Assembly (NCBI GenBank): GCA_009777715.1
Contig: WRLH01000014.1
Location: forward strand, 1-64,000
Direction of reading: 5' to 3'
Length of the DNA: 64,000 bases
Origin: Lachnospiraceae bacterium
GTDB lineage: Bacteria; Bacillota; Clostridia; Lachnospirales; Lachnospiraceae
How positions within the stretch are numbered: the first letter of the stretch is position 1; each line of letters begins with the position of its first letter. The notes under the pieces were generated by a model. It was not told the DNA's origin, searched no databases, and saw nothing but the letters and a program-made list of their open reading frames with translations. This document shows positions 49,727 to 60,188 of this stretch, piece after piece. Made by a program: the position numbers and the translations under genes.

Positions 49727-51373
49727 ATGAATAAGCATGATTACATAATCCTTGGGATTATCACTTTTATCTTTGCCGTCCTGGTTTTTATCCGGATCGG
49801 CAGTTTTTCCGCACCCATTACTACATATCTTGCAACCCAGGACAATCGGGACATCGTCCTTGACCTTGGGTCAAATATTCCTTTAAGCCACGCTTATATT
49901 TTTCTTGGCCATCTGGATAACAGAAGTTTTACTATTTCCGCTTTTAACGTGGAAAAAGATATGTGGGATTTAATTGACGGAAGTATTAATGTCTCCTCGG
50001 TTTTTGCTTGGAATCGCGTTGAGATAAACCATACCCTCCGCTATCTTGGTTTTGTGGCGATGAAAGAGGAAACTTATCTTAATGAAATAATCCTCGTCGC
50101 GAAAGACGGTTCAATTGTCGTACCGCGGAATGCGCTTGAATACCCTTTCCTTTTTGACGAGCAGGATAAATTTTCGCCAGTCTATTCGCCGACTTATTTT
50201 GGCAGTACGATGTTTGATGAAATATACCACGGGCGGACGGCGTTTGAGTTTATCCATGGGCTTGTTGCTTACGAGACGACCCACCCCCCGCTGGGGAAAA
50301 CGATTATTTCATGGGGCATCCGCCTTTTTGGCATGAATCCGTTTGGCTTCCGTTTTATGTCCGCCATCTTTGGCATTTTAATGCTTCCGCTAATTTACTT
50401 GTTCGCAAAAAGGCTTTTTAATACCTTTATCGCGGCCAGCGTTACCATCCTGCTTGCTTTTGACTGTATGCACTTTACTTTGTCAAGGATTGCGACCATT
50501 GATATTTTCGCCGCCTTTTTTATCCTGCTGATGTTTTATCTGATGCTGTGTTATTTTCAGATTGACCGTGCCGGGAATCCTGGGCTTTCATCGTGGATTC
50601 CGCTTGGCTTATGCGGGATAAGCATGGGGCTTGCAATTGCCACAAAATGGACTGGCATTTACGCCGGGGCTGGCCTAGGGCTTATCTTCCTTTGGTATCT
50701 GCTAAACCATTATCCCGCCAAGCTTAAGCAATTATTAAGCTTTTGCGTGGTTTTTTTCGGGCTTGTCCCGGTGCTAATTTACCTAGTTTCTTACCGCAGT
50801 TTTGTGGCCAATCCGCCATCAGGAAGCCTAATCAGGACCATTATTGATAATACAATCGGGATGTTTTCTTATCATGCCGAGCTGGTTGCGACCCATTATT
50901 ATGCAACGCCTTTTTATGACTGGCCAACGATAAGGATGCCCTTGCTTTATGCTACTGACCCGGTCAGCGAGCATTTGATGAGTTCCGTAAGCGTAATGGG
51001 CAATCCCGCCATTTGGTGGGCAGGGATTCCCTGTATTCTTTTTTGCATTTACCAGTTTTTGATAAAAAAAGAATTACGAGCCGGATTCCTTACCATTGCT
51101 TATCTTGCCCAGTACCTGCCGTGGTTTTTTGTTTCGCGGATCACTTTTATTTACCATTATTTTCCAGCGTCATTATTCATGATTTTGATGATTGGGTATA
51201 CCCTCAACCAAATCGCCGCTTTCCGGCCTTGGGGACGCAAAATCGTCTATGCCTACCTGGCCCTGGCTGTTATTGTTTTCGTCATTTTTTATCCCGTCAT
51301 TTCGGGAATCCCCTTTAGCCGTGATTACCAGTTCAGCTTGCGCTGGCTTAAGGACTGGATTCTTGTGCTGTAA
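49727..51373 (+). CDS. Protein O-mannosyltransferase family membrane glycosyltransferase
   Basis: A GT39/PMT-type GT-C enzyme of 548 aa with about ten membrane helices. It transfers a sugar, usually mannose, from a polyprenyl phosphate to proteins outside the membrane. The first outer loop carries the catalytic acidic pair in FDEIYHGRTAFEFI, but before it sits an extra domain of about 110 residues (SHAYIFLGHLDNRSFTISAF) with a discoidin-like look. Further signs are THPPLGKTIISWGIRLFG and YHYFPASLFMILMIGY. Its last 200 bases overlap the convergent GT-C gene. Confidence 0.85.
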   Translation: MNKHDYIILGIITFIFAVLVFIRIGSFSAPITTYLATQDNRDIVLDLGSNIPLSHAYIFLGHLDNRSFTISAFNVEKDMWDLIDGSINVSSVFAWNRVEINHTLRYLGFVAMKEETYLNEIILVAKDGSIVVPRNALEYPFLFDEQDKFSPVYSPTYFGSTMFDEIYHGRTAFEFIHGLVAYETTHPPLGKTIISWGIRLFGMNPFGFRFMSAIFGILMLPLIYLFAKRLFNTFIAASVTILLAFDCMHFTLSRIATIDIFAAFFILLMFYLMLCYFQIDRAGNPGLSSWIPLGLCGISMGLAIATKWTGIYAGAGLGLIFLWYLLNHYPAKLKQLLSFCVVFFGLVPVLIYLVSYRSFVANPPSGSLIRTIIDNTIGMFSYHAELVATHYYATPFYDWPTIRMPLLYATDPVSEHLMSSVSVMGNPAIWWAGIPCILFCIYQFLIKKELRAGFLTIAYLAQYLPWFFVSRITFIYHYFPASLFMILMIGYTLNQIAAFRPWGRKIVYAYLALAVIVFVIFYPVISGIPFSRDYQFSLRWLKDWILVL

Positions 51374-52597
51374 CATCGCTTGGCGGTATAAATCCCTGCC
51401 GACGAAGATAATTAATCCTAATTGGAAAATCGCATGATGGAGCGGCGGCAAACTTTCCCTGCCAAACAAAAACAACATATAGCTCATTAAAGAGCTGGTG
51501 ATCAGCCCAATTGCAACCGGGATTTGCCGCGGCCGCAATACCGCGTATACTACCGCCAGCACATCAATTAAGATCCCATACCGCTCGTGCATATGGGGTA
51601 AGCCATATAATAACAGGCACAAGCTGAACAGGGCTGTTGTCACCATCATGTTCGCGTTCATTCTGACATTTTTCACGTAGATAAAATAAGCAAGAGTTCC
51701 CAATGCCAAAATCGTCGTTAATAAACCAGCCCGCCCCAGCTCGGCGATTTGCGGCTCAAGCAAATAGGTCTGGCCAAAAAAGGCATATATATTCGGGTAA
51801 TTGAGCGTCAGCCACGGATAATAACCGCCAGCCTGTAAAAAATAAACGCCAATTGAATTCCAGATATCACGGCCAAAGAAAATGCCCGGAATTGTAAACA
51901 GCAAATAGGGAATCGGAATTGGTAAAAAATGGTAAAGCTTTACGGTTGCGCGTTCACCGTTTTTCATTATATAGGGGCGAAGCCACATGATAATATAGAA
52001 AGGCAGGATAAATAAAGCTTGTAACTTAAACGCAAACGCAACCGCGGTAAGCCACATCGCCGTTTCAGTACTACCCCGGCAATAATAGCAAAGGCCCAGC
52101 AGGACAAAGGCCGCATAAATCATGTCGCATTGCCCCCAGTAAGCACTGTTTAGGATTCCGGTTGGCATCATCAAAAAAGCACTCATCCCGATAATTGCCC
52201 GGCGCGGGCTTTCAGTCAAAACGAACAGCAAAGAAAATACCGCCAAGGCAGCAACATAATCAAAAAAGACGGAAACGGCCTTGATTGAATAAAGGGGGTC
52301 GGCATTTAAATAGGATAAAAAACTCATGATTATCATATAAGCCGAGGAATAGTTTGATATTTCGTGGCCAAGTGAGTAAAATCCGCCCAGCTCGCGGATC
52401 CTATGAAGCCAAGGGCCAAGGAAGCCGACATAGTCACCGGATATCATCGGGAACAGAGCAAGGCGGGCATTTAAAGACAAGATAATGACGCATAAAACAA
52501 AAGCAAAATCAATCACTTTTACTTTTAGGGCTGGATTATTGTCCCTTTTCTTCCCGATTGGGATTTTTAAGTTTAGGAATTTGTCTAGTTTGCGCAT
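51173..52597 (-). CDS. GT-C mannosyltransferase-like membrane protein
   Basis: A 474-aa polytopic protein with about ten helices, similar to polyprenyl-phosphate-dependent mannosyltransferases (FLGPWLHRIRELGGFYSLG, YWGQCDMIYAAFVLLGLCYY, LPHMHERYGILID). It probably belongs with the PMT gene in cell-surface glycosylation. From about residue 408 on the protein is read antisense to the end of the PMT gene (201 bp overlap); this polar tail (PAQAELVITAKGDSRNDG) is low in family character and looks like a read-through extension after loss of a stop. Confidence 0.8.
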   Translation of the reverse strand: MRKLDKFLNLKIPIGKKRDNNPALKVKVIDFAFVLCVIILSLNARLALFPMISGDYVGFLGPWLHRIRELGGFYSLGHEISNYSSAYMIIMSFLSYLNADPLYSIKAVSVFFDYVAALAVFSLLFVLTESPRRAIIGMSAFLMMPTGILNSAYWGQCDMIYAAFVLLGLCYYCRGSTETAMWLTAVAFAFKLQALFILPFYIIMWLRPYIMKNGERATVKLYHFLPIPIPYLLFTIPGIFFGRDIWNSIGVYFLQAGGYYPWLTLNYPNIYAFFGQTYLLEPQIAELGRAGLLTTILALGTLAYFIYVKNVRMNANMMVTTALFSLCLLLYGLPHMHERYGILIDVLAVVYAVLRPRQIPVAIGLITSSLMSYMLFLFGRESLPPLHHAIFQLGLIIFVGRDLYRQAMLQHKNPVLKPAQAELVITAKGDSRNDGIKNDENNNSQGQVGIDDFASPRPESGDLVEGIPNHQNHE

Positions 52598-52628
52598 GAC
52601 TTAGTATAGCATGGATTTAGGTCCAAAA

Positions 52629-53465
52629 TCAATCCGGATTCTGATTTAAGTAATTTATATAAGCCGGAACTGCTGGAACAACCCAGCCTGAACTTCCATC
52701 ATAATTTACTTGGATAAAGGGCCTGAATACTACTTTTTCGTTTTTGCTAAGAAAGTGAAGATATCCTTGATAATACACTACCCCATCATCTCTATAGGTC
52801 ATCTCAGGAAAATCATGTTTTTCTATCTTTGCAAAACCAGCCGGATAATAAAGCTCAATGCCCTCAACTGAGGCTGTATTTTCAAAAAAACCATAACTAA
52901 TTGCCGCGGACAAATCCTCATTGATATCGGTTAACATCACCGCTGAGGCTACATATAGTTTATCTTCTAAAATAGTTTCTTTGGCTTCAACCGTACAGTT
53001 GATAAGGTCATATTCCATCTTTTCATTATTGGCAGAAAATATTATCTTGTCAACTTTCGTTGCTTCAGTTATGATAAACTCATCCAATCCAGGTCTAATA
53101 AATAATGTTATATTGTACTGATTTTCTGTATTTTCAGCCATGGCCCATATGAAGCTGTCTGTTGAAAATAAAATACCATGAGCATCAGAATATAGCATCA
53201 CGCTATCAAAAGTTTCATAAAAAAAATCTGTAACATCTTCAGCATTATTTTTACCTTTGGTTTCAACACTTAAGTAGAATGGAATCCCTCTGTTATAAGC
53301 AGTTATGTCATTGCTGCTTATTGCAATATATGAATCGATTTGGATTAATTGCAACGTCTCAAGAGCGACAGAATTATCTTTTTCATCACCTTGCCTTAAA
53401 AATAGTATCATAGCTGCTATTAGCAGCACGATGATAATTGCCGTGCTTATTATATATTTTTTCAT
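52629..53465 (-). CDS. Membrane-anchored protein of unknown function in the ECF operon
   Basis: A 278-aa protein with a single N-terminal helix (YIISTAIIIVLLIAAMILFL) and an extracytoplasmic domain of about 250 residues. No family is recognised. The SD AAGGAGATTATT is strong. It follows two secreted-protein genes and the sigma/anti-sigma pair in the same direction, with a hairpin in the gap before it. Confidence 0.7.
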   Translation of the reverse strand: MKKYIISTAIIIVLLIAAMILFLRQGDEKDNSVALETLQLIQIDSYIAISSNDITAYNRGIPFYLSVETKGKNNAEDVTDFFYETFDSVMLYSDAHGILFSTDSFIWAMAENTENQYNITLFIRPGLDEFIITEATKVDKIIFSANNEKMEYDLINCTVEAKETILEDKLYVASAVMLTDINEDLSAAISYGFFENTASVEGIELYYPAGFAKIEKHDFPEMTYRDDGVVYYQGYLHFLSKNEKVVFRPFIQVNYDGSSGWVVPAVPAYINYLNQNPD

Positions 53466-53500
53466 AATAATCTCCTTCCGGGCAGTTAAATGAGTATTAG

Positions 53501-53528
53501 GGAGGAAAGGGCATTAAAGCCCTTCCCC
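53501..53528 (-). repeat. GC-rich hairpin between secreted-protein and membrane-protein genes
   Basis: GGGAGGAAAGGGC and GCCCTTCCCC pair around ATTAAA with a bulge. It may be a processing site or weak terminator in the operon. Confidence 0.4.
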
Positions 53529-53538
53529 ACCTAAAAAC

Positions 53539-54240
53539 TCAATATGTTTTTAATTCTAAAGTAGCTACTATGTTATAAGGTGTGCCGATTGCATTACCAG
53601 GGCCAGTTTCTTCCCAAGTGGTAGCTGAACCGCCTAGCCCATCTACATACTTCGTTACGCAAGTAAATGTCTTATAAGGACGATAATAATTTACTTTTAT
53701 CCGTCCGTCCCTCTGGTAAGGAACGGTAAAAGTAATAGTAGTTGAAGTACTGATAGTATGGCTGGTCGTGAAGCTTGCACCAACAGAAGTAGAAACCACA
53801 CTATTATCAACGCCAACTGATGTGCTAACTGTGGCTGAAGCAGTTGTAGATTGGCTTTGGGTCCAAGAAACTGCCGGCCAGCTGGATTCATTAGGATACA
53901 AAGAATTTCGAACCCAAATACTACTAGGATTCCATACATATTGTTTTGCTGTCCCATCTTTAATATCCCGAATTGAATGGGAATGGGCAATAAGGCTAAA
54001 ATGCCTTGTCATTGCAGGGTGGACATGAAAATCTTGAAGCTTTTTGCCTAATTCGATTTCTTCGTCAGATAATTCGAAAGATTCAATAATAAAATCTCCT
54101 TCATATGTTATGACAGGAATGCGTAATGATGAATAATCAACAGTATCATCAATGATAGGGTAGCTTCCTTTAGCAAGAACTATAAGCCCAAAGCTAAAAG
54201 TCATGGTTAAAGTTAGTAAAACAGCTATTATTTTTTTCAT
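53539..54240 (-). CDS. Secreted protein of unknown function, Thr/Ser-rich
   Basis: A 233-aa protein. The start MKKIIAVLL (54240) was chosen since it begins a clear signal peptide (LLTLTMTFSFGLIVLAKG) and GAGAGGT lies nine bases before it; the frame also opens at a GTG (54282) that overlaps the previous stop. The mature part has a Ser/Thr/Val-rich stretch (TTASATVSTSVGVDNSVVST) and beta-strand pattern near the C-terminus. No family is recognised. It probably is a target of the ECF sigma factor. Confidence 0.7.
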   Translation of the reverse strand: MKKIIAVLLTLTMTFSFGLIVLAKGSYPIIDDTVDYSSLRIPVITYEGDFIIESFELSDEEIELGKKLQDFHVHPAMTRHFSLIAHSHSIRDIKDGTAKQYVWNPSSIWVRNSLYPNESSWPAVSWTQSQSTTASATVSTSVGVDNSVVSTSVGASFTTSHTISTSTTITFTVPYQRDGRIKVNYYRPYKTFTCVTKYVDGLGGSATTWEETGPGNAIGTPYNIVATLELKTY

Positions 54241-54278
54241 AGTATATTTACCTCTCTCTCGTTTGGTTGGGTTTTTAA

Positions 54279-54725
54279 TCACAATACACTTTCTGTCGAA
54301 GCACTTACTGTCTCTGATTTGCCATTCCTTACTACTACCGCAGTTAGAGTCAAACGATATGTACTCCCGGCAGAAATAGAGTGGCTGCTGTCAGAGAAAG
54401 TCAATACAGACGACGTTGAATCTTTAGTCCATGTTTTTTCATGTGACCAAGATGAACCTACTTTCTTTTCCAATTTGAATGTTGCCTTAATGCTTGTTGT
54501 TCCCGTTGCTGCAAAAATCGCCCCAGAACAAGCTGCTTTACCACTTGAGTTTGATATGGTTAATGATATGCTGTTGACATTATCCGAAAGTGGCATAATC
54601 GGCATATAAGCATTAGTTGCCTGGGAAAGATTTGGCGGCGCTTTTGCATGTGCAGGAAAACTCTGGATTATCAGAAACATTCCCATCAACACAAATGCCG
54701 CTAGTTTAATTGCTCTTCTTTTCAT
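54279..54725 (-). CDS. Small secreted protein of unknown function
   Basis: A 148-aa protein with a signal peptide (AAFVLMGMFLIIQSFPAHA) and a single beta-rich domain (ISLTISNSSGKAACSGAIFA; YRLTLTAVVV) that looks Ig-like. The SD is GGATGG. The gene precedes the Ser/Thr-rich secreted protein gene with nearly no gap. Confidence 0.7.
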   Translation of the reverse strand: MKRRAIKLAAFVLMGMFLIIQSFPAHAKAPPNLSQATNAYMPIMPLSDNVNSISLTISNSSGKAACSGAIFAATGTTSIKATFKLEKKVGSSWSHEKTWTKDSTSSVLTFSDSSHSISAGSTYRLTLTAVVVRNGKSETVSASTESVL

Positions 54726-54836
54726 TTTTTATCCATCCTTTCATGAGTTTTTTGCGGCTCACTATTAAGCCTCTATATACTAAACGCACGAAAAGATATT
54801 TTCCCTACATAAAAAATAAAAAAAATAAGAATTTTT

Positions 54837-55553
54837 TTATTTTTCGAAAACTGATTCTGCTACCTTGATTATGACATCAAGTGAAAGAGGACTCCAAACT
54901 TCTATTACATATTCTCCGGTCGTAACAATAACTGCATTATCAAAATCAGGGTCTGTCGATTTTGCCAAATAAGCCGTATGCCCATTTATAATATGATCCT
55001 CAAATAGATGGTGTTCGTTATCAATGTATATGTTTATACTGCTTCCCGTACTATTTACAAAAATAATCCTCTCGTTATCTCCGTTCATATATATTATGAA
55101 AGTAAAATTGTCATAAATTTCAGCTGATTCTTCAAAAAACCCTTCCGGCAAATAGCTTGGGTATAAATTGGCATGGCTGGTCTGCGAACTTGTCGTGACA
55201 AATGAAAAAGACGTAAACTTATCATACCATTCAATTATTACGTTCTTAATTGCCGCCCTGGCTTCTGAATTGATAAGCAACGTGCCGAATAATAACGTTG
55301 CTATTGCTATTAATATGATCGCCGCTTGCCTAAAGAAATTATTTCGCTCAAAAAGCGTTTTTTTCTGTTTTTCTTGTTCAAAAAGGCGTTTCATGCGCAA
55401 CTCAAAAGCAGGCGAAAGAATATATTTTTGAGAAAGCTCTACATTATTAGGGATTGAATCAATCTCTTCACGATAATCATCTTTTATTGCTTGACGAAAA
55501 AATGCTTCAAAAATAGCATTGTTTATCTTATCATTGCTCATAATATTTTTCAT
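54837..55553 (-). CDS. Anti-sigma factor-like membrane protein (DUF4367-like)
   Basis: A 238-aa single-pass protein. The cytoplasmic part (1-75) should hold the sigma factor, a helix (about 76-95, AIILIAIATLLFGTLLI) crosses the membrane, and the outer part resembles DUF4367 (SYLPEGFFEESAEIYDNFTF, GHTAYLAKS). Its start overlaps the ECF sigma gene, so both are translated together. Confidence 0.8.
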   Translation of the reverse strand: MKNIMSNDKINNAIFEAFFRQAIKDDYREEIDSIPNNVELSQKYILSPAFELRMKRLFEQEKQKKTLFERNNFFRQAAIILIAIATLLFGTLLINSEARAAIKNVIIEWYDKFTSFSFVTTSSQTSHANLYPSYLPEGFFEESAEIYDNFTFIIYMNGDNERIIFVNSTGSSINIYIDNEHHLFEDHIINGHTAYLAKSTDPDFDNAVIVTTGEYVIEVWSPLSLDVIIKVAESVFEK

Positions 55554-56091
55554 CCATTTTGATTAATTTTCTCATTTTTTCCTTGGCCCTCATTATTCTA
55601 ATGTCAATATGCTTTGGGGTCATATTAAGCTCTTTGCCAATTTCCTTATAAGACATATCAAAATAATATTTCATTATTAATACTTGGCGGCTTATCTCAT
55701 CAAGGTTTTTCATGTTGTTGCGGATATCTATGTACGTTGTTTTGGCGATAACCTGCTCTTCAATCGGCTCTTCATCCCCGTCAAGATATAATTCAAGTTC
55801 TTCAAACGGCACTTGGGCATAATGTTTTTCTTTTCTTAGTAAATCAATACATTTATTTTTTACTATTACAACTGATAAACAGCGGAACTCCTTATGATTC
55901 AGCGAAAAATATTTTTCTTTATGATTTATGATTGAAAGAAAAGCATTATGGACTGCGTCCTCGGCTAACTCATTATCCTTTGTCATTTTCAAAGCATACA
56001 TAAACATCGCGTGCTTATGCTCTTCATAAATTTTTGTCAATTCATCTCGTTCATGCTCCGTATCGAGCATGGCGCAGTAAAGTAAAAGCAA
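55531..56091 (-). CDS. ECF-type RNA polymerase sigma factor
   Basis: A 186-aa sigma-70 family protein with region 2 (EHKHAMFMYALKMTKDNELA, EDAVHNAFLSII) and region 4 (LDEISRQVLIMKYYFDMSYK, EIGKELNMTPKHIDIRIMRA). The frame starts at TTG (56091) after AAAGGAATGAAACC; an ATG seven codons in has no SD. It probably directs transcription of its own operon, with the anti-sigma gene and three exported proteins downstream. Confidence 0.88.
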   Translation of the reverse strand: MLLLYCAMLDTEHERDELTKIYEEHKHAMFMYALKMTKDNELAEDAVHNAFLSIINHKEKYFSLNHKEFRCLSVVIVKNKCIDLLRKEKHYAQVPFEELELYLDGDEEPIEEQVIAKTTYIDIRNNMKNLDEISRQVLIMKYYFDMSYKEIGKELNMTPKHIDIRIMRAKEKMRKLIKMDEKYYEQ

Positions 56092-56134
56092 GGTTTCATT
56101 CCTTTCATTAGGTTTAAAGGCCGTTTTTGAACTG

Positions 56135-56830
56135 CTACAGATTGAGCAAATTAAAAAGCGGGTAAAGGATAATAGGGATAAAAATTGCCGGGACGTAGTT
56201 CATGACCCGGAATTTCGTAATGCCAATCATGTTTAACGCTAAACCAATAATGATGACTGAACCAACGCAGGTCATTTCGGCAATCACAATCTCCGTCAGA
56301 TATGGGGCGATCCCTTGCGAAAAGAGCGTGATTATTCCTTGATAAAGCAAAACTAAGCCCGCCGCAAACATCACGCCGATGCCAAGGGTCGAGGCAAAAA
56401 TCACCGCCGCGACAAAGTCAAGCATTGATTTGTTGAAAAGGATTTCATGGTTTCCGATAAGCCCGCTTTGGAGTGAGCCAACGATGGCAAGGGCCCCGAC
56501 ACAAAAAAGCAGGCTTGCGGTGACAAACCCTTCGGCAAGTGATGTCTTTGAATTTTGGCTGGCGAATCGTTTTTCAAGGCGGTTTCCCAGCCGATTAAGT
56601 TTTTCTTCGAGGTCAAGGGTTTCACCGATGATAATGCCGATGACAAGGGAAATTATCAAGATAAGTGAGTTTTCGCCTTTTAATGAGCCGGAAATGCCAA
56701 GGAAGAGGGTACACAAACCAAGCCCTTTCATGAGTGTGTCTGCCATCTTGGGCTTTAGGCCTTTTTTTAGGATTAAGCCGAGGGTTGCGCCGATAATGAT
56801 GGCAATAGTATTTACAATCGTTCCAAACAT
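56135..56830 (-). CDS. DUF554 family membrane protein
   Basis: A 231-aa protein with about seven helices and the DUF554 signature MFGTIVNTIAIIIGATLG and ISLVIGIIIGETLDLEEKLN. The family is widespread in Firmicutes and may be a transporter; the function is not known. It stands alone between the ECF sigma gene and a structured repeat. Confidence 0.88.
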   Translation of the reverse strand: MFGTIVNTIAIIIGATLGLILKKGLKPKMADTLMKGLGLCTLFLGISGSLKGENSLILIISLVIGIIIGETLDLEEKLNRLGNRLEKRFASQNSKTSLAEGFVTASLLFCVGALAIVGSLQSGLIGNHEILFNKSMLDFVAAVIFASTLGIGVMFAAGLVLLYQGIITLFSQGIAPYLTEIVIAEMTCVGSVIIIGLALNMIGITKFRVMNYVPAIFIPIILYPLFNLLNL

Positions 56831-56869
56831 GGTATTTTTCCTTCGGAGTTATGTTTATTTTATTTTATT

Positions 56870-57008
56870 AAGGCGGTGGGTATCTGCTCCATACGCGGGC
56901 CCTTGAGAGACGTCACTACTTAGCTCATGTCCTTAATGAGCTTATGTAGTGCTACGTTCTCTCATGGAGCGAGAGCGGGCCCCAGCGTGGAGAGATACCC
57001 ACCGCCTT
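56870..57008 (+). repeat. Structured dispersed repeat, copy G with an outer 16-bp clamp
   Basis: A 139-bp near-palindrome between DUF554 and gpmI. The outer arms AAGGCGGTGGGTATCT and AGATACCCACCGCCTT are perfect. Inside are GGGCCCTTGAGAGACGT and ACGTTCTCTC...GGAGCGAGAGCGGGCCC, with P5 CACTAC/GTAGTG and GCTCAT/ATGAGC. CGACCC/GGGTCG of other copies is replaced by GGGCCC on both sides. It may also serve as a gpmI terminator. Confidence 0.85.
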
Positions 57009-57010
57009 GC

Positions 57011-58558
<1,548 letters not shown>

Positions 58559-58601
58559 AAAGCTCCTATCTTTTTTTGATTTGGTTAATATTATATTAAA
58601 T

Positions 58602-59651
58602 TCATACAAATAGCGACTCCCCAAATGGCGGCCTCGCGATGCCCTTTTCGGTAATAATCGCTGTAATCAGTTCATTGCCCGTCACATCAAAAGAGGGGTT
58701 AAAAACTTTGACTCCATGGGGAGTCATGCGTTTTTCATACCACATTTCCGTTATTTCCCCTGCTCCTCGTTCTTCAATGGGGATTTCATCGCCGCATTTT
58801 GTGTTAAAGTCGATGGTTGATGTCGGGGCTAAAACATAAAAAGGGACTCCATATTGCTTGGCAACGATAGCAACAACCAAAGTGCCGATTTTGTTGGCAG
58901 TATCACCGTTAGCGGAAATCCGGTCCGCGCCAACCAAAACCGCCTGAATTAGTCCCTTTTGCATGACCGCCGCCGACATATTGTCGCAAATTAAGCTAAC
59001 GTCCACCCCATGAGCCATAAGCTCATACGCCGTCAGCCTTGCGCCTTGGAGCAGCGGGCGGGTTTCATCGGCAAAAACGCGGAAACGGTAGTTCCTTTCA
59101 TGCCCAAGGTAAATCGGGGCGGTGGCAGTCCCATATTTTGAGGTTGCAAGCTGCCCGGCATTACAATGGGTCAAAATCCCATCGCCCGGTTTTAGCAGGG
59201 TAAGGCCATTTTCGCCGATTTTCCGGCAAATTTCAATATCTTCAGCTTTGATTTTATTGGCTTCAAGGCGTAAAGCTTCTTTTATTTCTGCGACCGGGGC
59301 ATTTTTTTTAGCAAGGCAAACGGCTTCCATCCGGTTAAGGGCCCATGCCAAATTAACCGCGGTTGGGCGTGAGGAATTAAGGTAATTTTTTTGCTTTATA
59401 AATTCGGCATAAAATTCCGCATATTCCTCGGCGTTAATGTTTTTCGCCACTATATAGATGCCAAATGCGGCAGCAACCCCGATGGCTGGGGCACCCCTCA
59501 CCTCAAGGTGGTAAATCGCTTCCCAAATTTCGCTTTCAGTATAAAGTTTTTTGAGGGTAACTTCATTCGGCAGTTTTGTCTGGTCAATGATTATGACACT
59601 GCTGTCATTTTCATCAAGGGCGACTGTTTCGTAATCAAGGATATTTTTCAT
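58602..59651 (-). CDS. mtnA: Methylthioribose-1-phosphate isomerase
   Basis: Converts methylthioribose-1-phosphate to methylthioribulose-1-phosphate in methionine salvage. The 349-aa protein has the family blocks YHLEVRGAPAIGVAAAFG, GILTHCNAGQLATSKYGT (catalytic Cys), DNMSAAVMQKGLI and VGADRISANGDTANKIGT (catalytic Asp). No other salvage genes are beside it, so it may act in a shorter salvage or shunt route. It is upstream of gpmI in the same direction. Confidence 0.95.
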   Translation of the reverse strand: MKNILDYETVALDENDSSVIIIDQTKLPNEVTLKKLYTESEIWEAIYHLEVRGAPAIGVAAAFGIYIVAKNINAEEYAEFYAEFIKQKNYLNSSRPTAVNLAWALNRMEAVCLAKKNAPVAEIKEALRLEANKIKAEDIEICRKIGENGLTLLKPGDGILTHCNAGQLATSKYGTATAPIYLGHERNYRFRVFADETRPLLQGARLTAYELMAHGVDVSLICDNMSAAVMQKGLIQAVLVGADRISANGDTANKIGTLVVAIVAKQYGVPFYVLAPTSTIDFNTKCGDEIPIEERGAGEITEMWYEKRMTPHGVKVFNPSFDVTGNELITAIITEKGIARPPFGESLFV

Positions 59652-59678
59652 TTTATTACCTTTTCTTGGCCATGTTGG

Positions 59679-59748
59679 ATTGCGGCTCGGGGCCTATGCA
59701 AGTGCCGCAATGACAGGGGGGCTTGGATTGCGGCTCGGGGGCCGCAAT
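59679..59748 (+). repeat. Two ATTGCGGC stem-loops
   Basis: ATTGCGGCTCGGG...GCCGCAAT at 59679-59711 (with an insertion in the loop) and 59727-59748, each followed by GACAGGGGG. They are the same family as those at 23.3-25.5 kb. Confidence 0.75.
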
Positions 59749-59869
59749 GACAGGGGGCGCATTCCTTAATTAATCTATCAGTATCAAATTGGGAAGTCAA
59801 GGCTGTTTTTATTAAAGCGGCGTGTTACTATTTTACTGGCCAATTGGGATATGAAAAAGACGGGAAAAA

Positions 59870-60000
59870 ATAAAGAACATTTTTAAATAAAAAACATTTT
59901 TAAATAAAAACATTTTTAAATTAAAAACATTTTTAAGTTTTAAAATTTTTAAATATTAAAATTTTTAAATATTAAAATTTTTAAATTTTTTTAATTTCTC
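59870..60000. repeat. AT-only repeat tract
   Basis: Short units such as AAAACATTTTTAAAT and AAAATTTTTAAATATT are repeated with variation. No gene is visible between 59.75 and 60.0 kb. Confidence 0.7.
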
Positions 60001-60002
60001 TC

Positions 60003-60031
60003 TTGACAAACCTAAAAGTTTATCGTATTCT
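60003..60031 (+). promoter_or_regulatory. Sigma-A promoter of the exporter leader
   Basis: TTGACA (60003-60008), 17 bp, TATTCT (60026-60031). Its transcript carries the leader peptide and attenuator. Confidence 0.85.
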
Positions 60032-60079
60032 TTGACTTGTAACCAAAGTAATCGCATTTTTCAGAAAGGAGGTAAGGCA

Positions 60080-60154
60080 ATGAAGTTGAATTTTTCCCAT
60101 CATCTTAAAAAAATAGCTTTAAATGAAATTACCTCCGGAGTTTTCCTTAGCTGA
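60080..60154 (+). CDS. Leader peptide of the multidrug exporter operon
   Basis: A 24-aa open frame (MKLNFSHHLKKIALNEITSG plus VFLS) with a very strong SD, AAAGGAGGTAAGGCA. It contains ATTACCTCC, an 8-base complement of its own GGAGGTAA, so the mRNA can fold to hide the SD. A terminator follows. This is the arrangement of leader peptides such as BmrB, where slowed ribosomes prevent termination before the exporter genes. Confidence 0.75.
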   Translation: MKLNFSHHLKKIALNEITSGVFLS

Positions 60155-60188
60155 TACCGCATAAATTTAGGTACAGGTATGCCCGCAA

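Noticed and set aside
51013..51318. 101-codon plus-strand frame inside the PMT gene
   Set aside because: Shadow frame of a membrane-protein gene.
59652..59760. SAM riboswitch before mtnA
   Set aside because: The short leader contains only ATTGCGGC stem-loops; no S-box core was seen.
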